NCBI GenBank assembly: GCA_048527645.1
Contig: DBGFNI010000179.1
Coordinates: 1 to 6,825, forward strand
Source: HGM12669 sp048527645
GTDB taxonomy: Bacteria > Bacillota > Clostridia > Oscillospirales > CAG-272
Direction: 5' to 3'
DNA length: 6,825 bases
Positions 6,393 to 6,825 of the stretch are shown here, piece after piece. The notes under the pieces were generated by a model. The model had not been told where the DNA came from and searched no databases. It was given only the letters and a program-made list of their open reading frames with translations. Made by a program: the position numbers and the translations under genes. Within the stretch, counting starts at the first letter, position 1. Each line of letters opens with the position of its first letter.

Positions 6393-6421
6393 TTTATACA
6401 AAAAGCGATTTTGGCTTTTAA
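6393..6421 (-). promoter_or_regulatory. Sigma-A type promoter for the small minus-strand gene
   Basis: On the minus strand, TTAAAA (6421-6416) is a -35 hexamer followed after exactly 17 bases by TATAAA (6398-6393) as -10. Transcription would start near 6386 and give a leader of about 115 bases before the ATG at 6270. Its -35 lies 15 bases from the -35 of the divergent plus-strand promoter. Confidence 0.6.
6401..6419. promoter_or_regulatory. Inverted repeat inside the divergent promoter region
   Basis: AAAAGC (6401-6406) is the reverse complement of GCTTTT (6414-6419), separated by seven bases. It covers the -10/-35 spacer and -35 element of the minus-strand promoter and lies upstream of the plus-strand promoter, where an operator controlling both would be expected. 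The arms are short and A/T-rich, so it may be chance. Confidence 0.2.
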
Positions 6422-6436
6422 CGTTTTGTGAAACCG

Positions 6437-6465
6437 TTGAAAAAGCAATGTCGGTATGCTAAAAT
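6437..6465 (+). promoter_or_regulatory. Near-consensus extended -10 promoter for the second SLH gene
   Basis: TTGAAA (6437-6442) is separated by exactly 17 bases from TAAAAT (6460-6465), with a TGn extension at 6457-6459. All three elements match the housekeeping sigma factor consensus well, so this should be a strong promoter. The leader to the ATG at 6548 is about 75 bases and contains a small hairpin CGCAT/ATGCG (6479-6495) with no recognised riboswitch. The first SLH gene has no such promoter directly upstream and depends on the operon. Confidence 0.8.
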
Positions 6466-6547
6466 ATGGGTGTCAAAACGCATCGCTGCAATGCGGCGGT
6501 GCGCACGGTTGTATTTCGAACAAACACATATTTCAGGAGGAAAAACA

Positions 6548-6825
6548 ATGAAAAGAAGATTTGGCATCCTCTCGCTCATCCTTGCGACGGTGATGCTTCT
6601 GTCAACGGCGGCGGGCGCATGGAGTAAACCGAAGAATATTTTTCGCGGCTTTCAGGATATTCCGAGCGGCCACTGGGCAACAGACGATATCCGGTGGTGC
6701 ACGGATTACGGCGTGATGGCATACGGCAGCAGCAAAAAGCTTTTCCAGCCGGAGGATTCGCTGACCCGCGCAATGTTTGTCAAGATCTGCTCCAATCTGG
6801 TGACGCAGATCGGCTATGAAACCAC
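6548..6825 (+). CDS. Second SLH-domain exported protein, N-terminus only (partial)
   Basis: An AGGAGG site (6535-6540) seven bases before ATG 6548 opens a frame that runs off the window after 92 codons. Residues 1-25 form a signal peptide (MKRR, hydrophobic ILSLILATVMLLS, then AAGAWS). After it comes KPKNIFRGFQDIPSGHW and a first SLH repeat (about 35-87), including ITR-type LTRAMF at 72-77. It is a paralogue of the SLH-GH16 protein: the SLH1 region is nearly identical in protein and DNA, while the signal peptides have diverged. Cysteines 51 and 81 are conserved between the two. The C-terminal cargo domain is outside the window; it could be another glycoside hydrolase, but that cannot be seen. 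It is transcribed from its own strong promoter rather than the upstream operon, which ends at the terminator at 5976-6026. Confidence 0.9.
   Translation, partial: MKRRFGILSLILATVMLLSTAAGAWSKPKNIFRGFQDIPSGHWATDDIRWCTDYGVMAYGSSKKLFQPEDSLTRAMFVKICSNLVTQIGYET
6694..6825 (+). repeat. Second copy of the near-identical SLH1 coding repeat (cut by window end)
   Basis: This tract matches 4549-4680 at 130 of 132 bases (differences at 6787 and 6820), offset by 2145 bases. It continues to the last base of the window, so the right boundary is unseen. The left boundary is sharp: identity falls from about 98% to about 73% upstream of 6694. Confidence 0.95.

Overview
The window looks like a piece of chromosome from a low-to-moderate-GC anaerobic Firmicute, most likely a gut-type Clostridia (Oscillospiraceae or a relative). 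This is inferred from strong AGGAGG-type ribosome binding sites, SLH-anchored exported enzymes, clostridial-style AMP ligase and acyl-ACP thioesterase genes, and intrinsic terminators. No organism-specific marker such as rRNA is present, so the placement is by style only.

Layout, left to right. (1) Bases 1-167 are the 3' end of a WYL-family transcriptional regulator gene. (2) A 191-base gap holds a 9-bp dyad on the regulator's stop codon, a weak hairpin plus T-run, and an extended -10 promoter at 226-236. (3) Four same-strand genes follow with gaps of only about 16-30 bases and no internal terminator: a 569-aa AMP-forming fatty acid ligase (359-2068), a 500-aa IMP dehydrogenase (2090-3592), a 253-aa acyl-ACP thioesterase (3622-4383), and a 518-aa exported protein with three SLH repeats and a GH16 beta-glucanase domain (4400-5956). 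A strong hairpin plus T7 terminator at 5976-6026 closes the unit. (4) A convergent 73-aa gene of unknown function (6049-6270, minus) has its own good promoter and ribosome binding site. (5) Its upstream region is shared with a divergent, near-consensus promoter driving a second SLH gene (6548 to the window end, truncated).

How the genes fit: the thioesterase releases fatty acids from acyl carrier protein and the ligase could re-activate free fatty acids, so these two form a plausible release and re-activation pair. The IMP dehydrogenase (guanine nucleotide synthesis) and the surface glucanase have no obvious link to that pair, so the operon looks functionally mixed. The two SLH genes are paralogues whose coding sequences switch abruptly from 40 mismatches in 146 bases to 2 mismatches in 132 bases, which suggests recent recombination between the anchoring modules.

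The most noteworthy items are the IMP dehydrogenase, which by recall is unusually close to the protist Tritrichomonas foetus enzyme including the numbering of its active-site residues; the mosaic SLH repeat; and the small uncharacterised gene between the SLH genes. I see no CRISPR array, transposon, phage or RNA gene, and nothing I would call a clearly new system.
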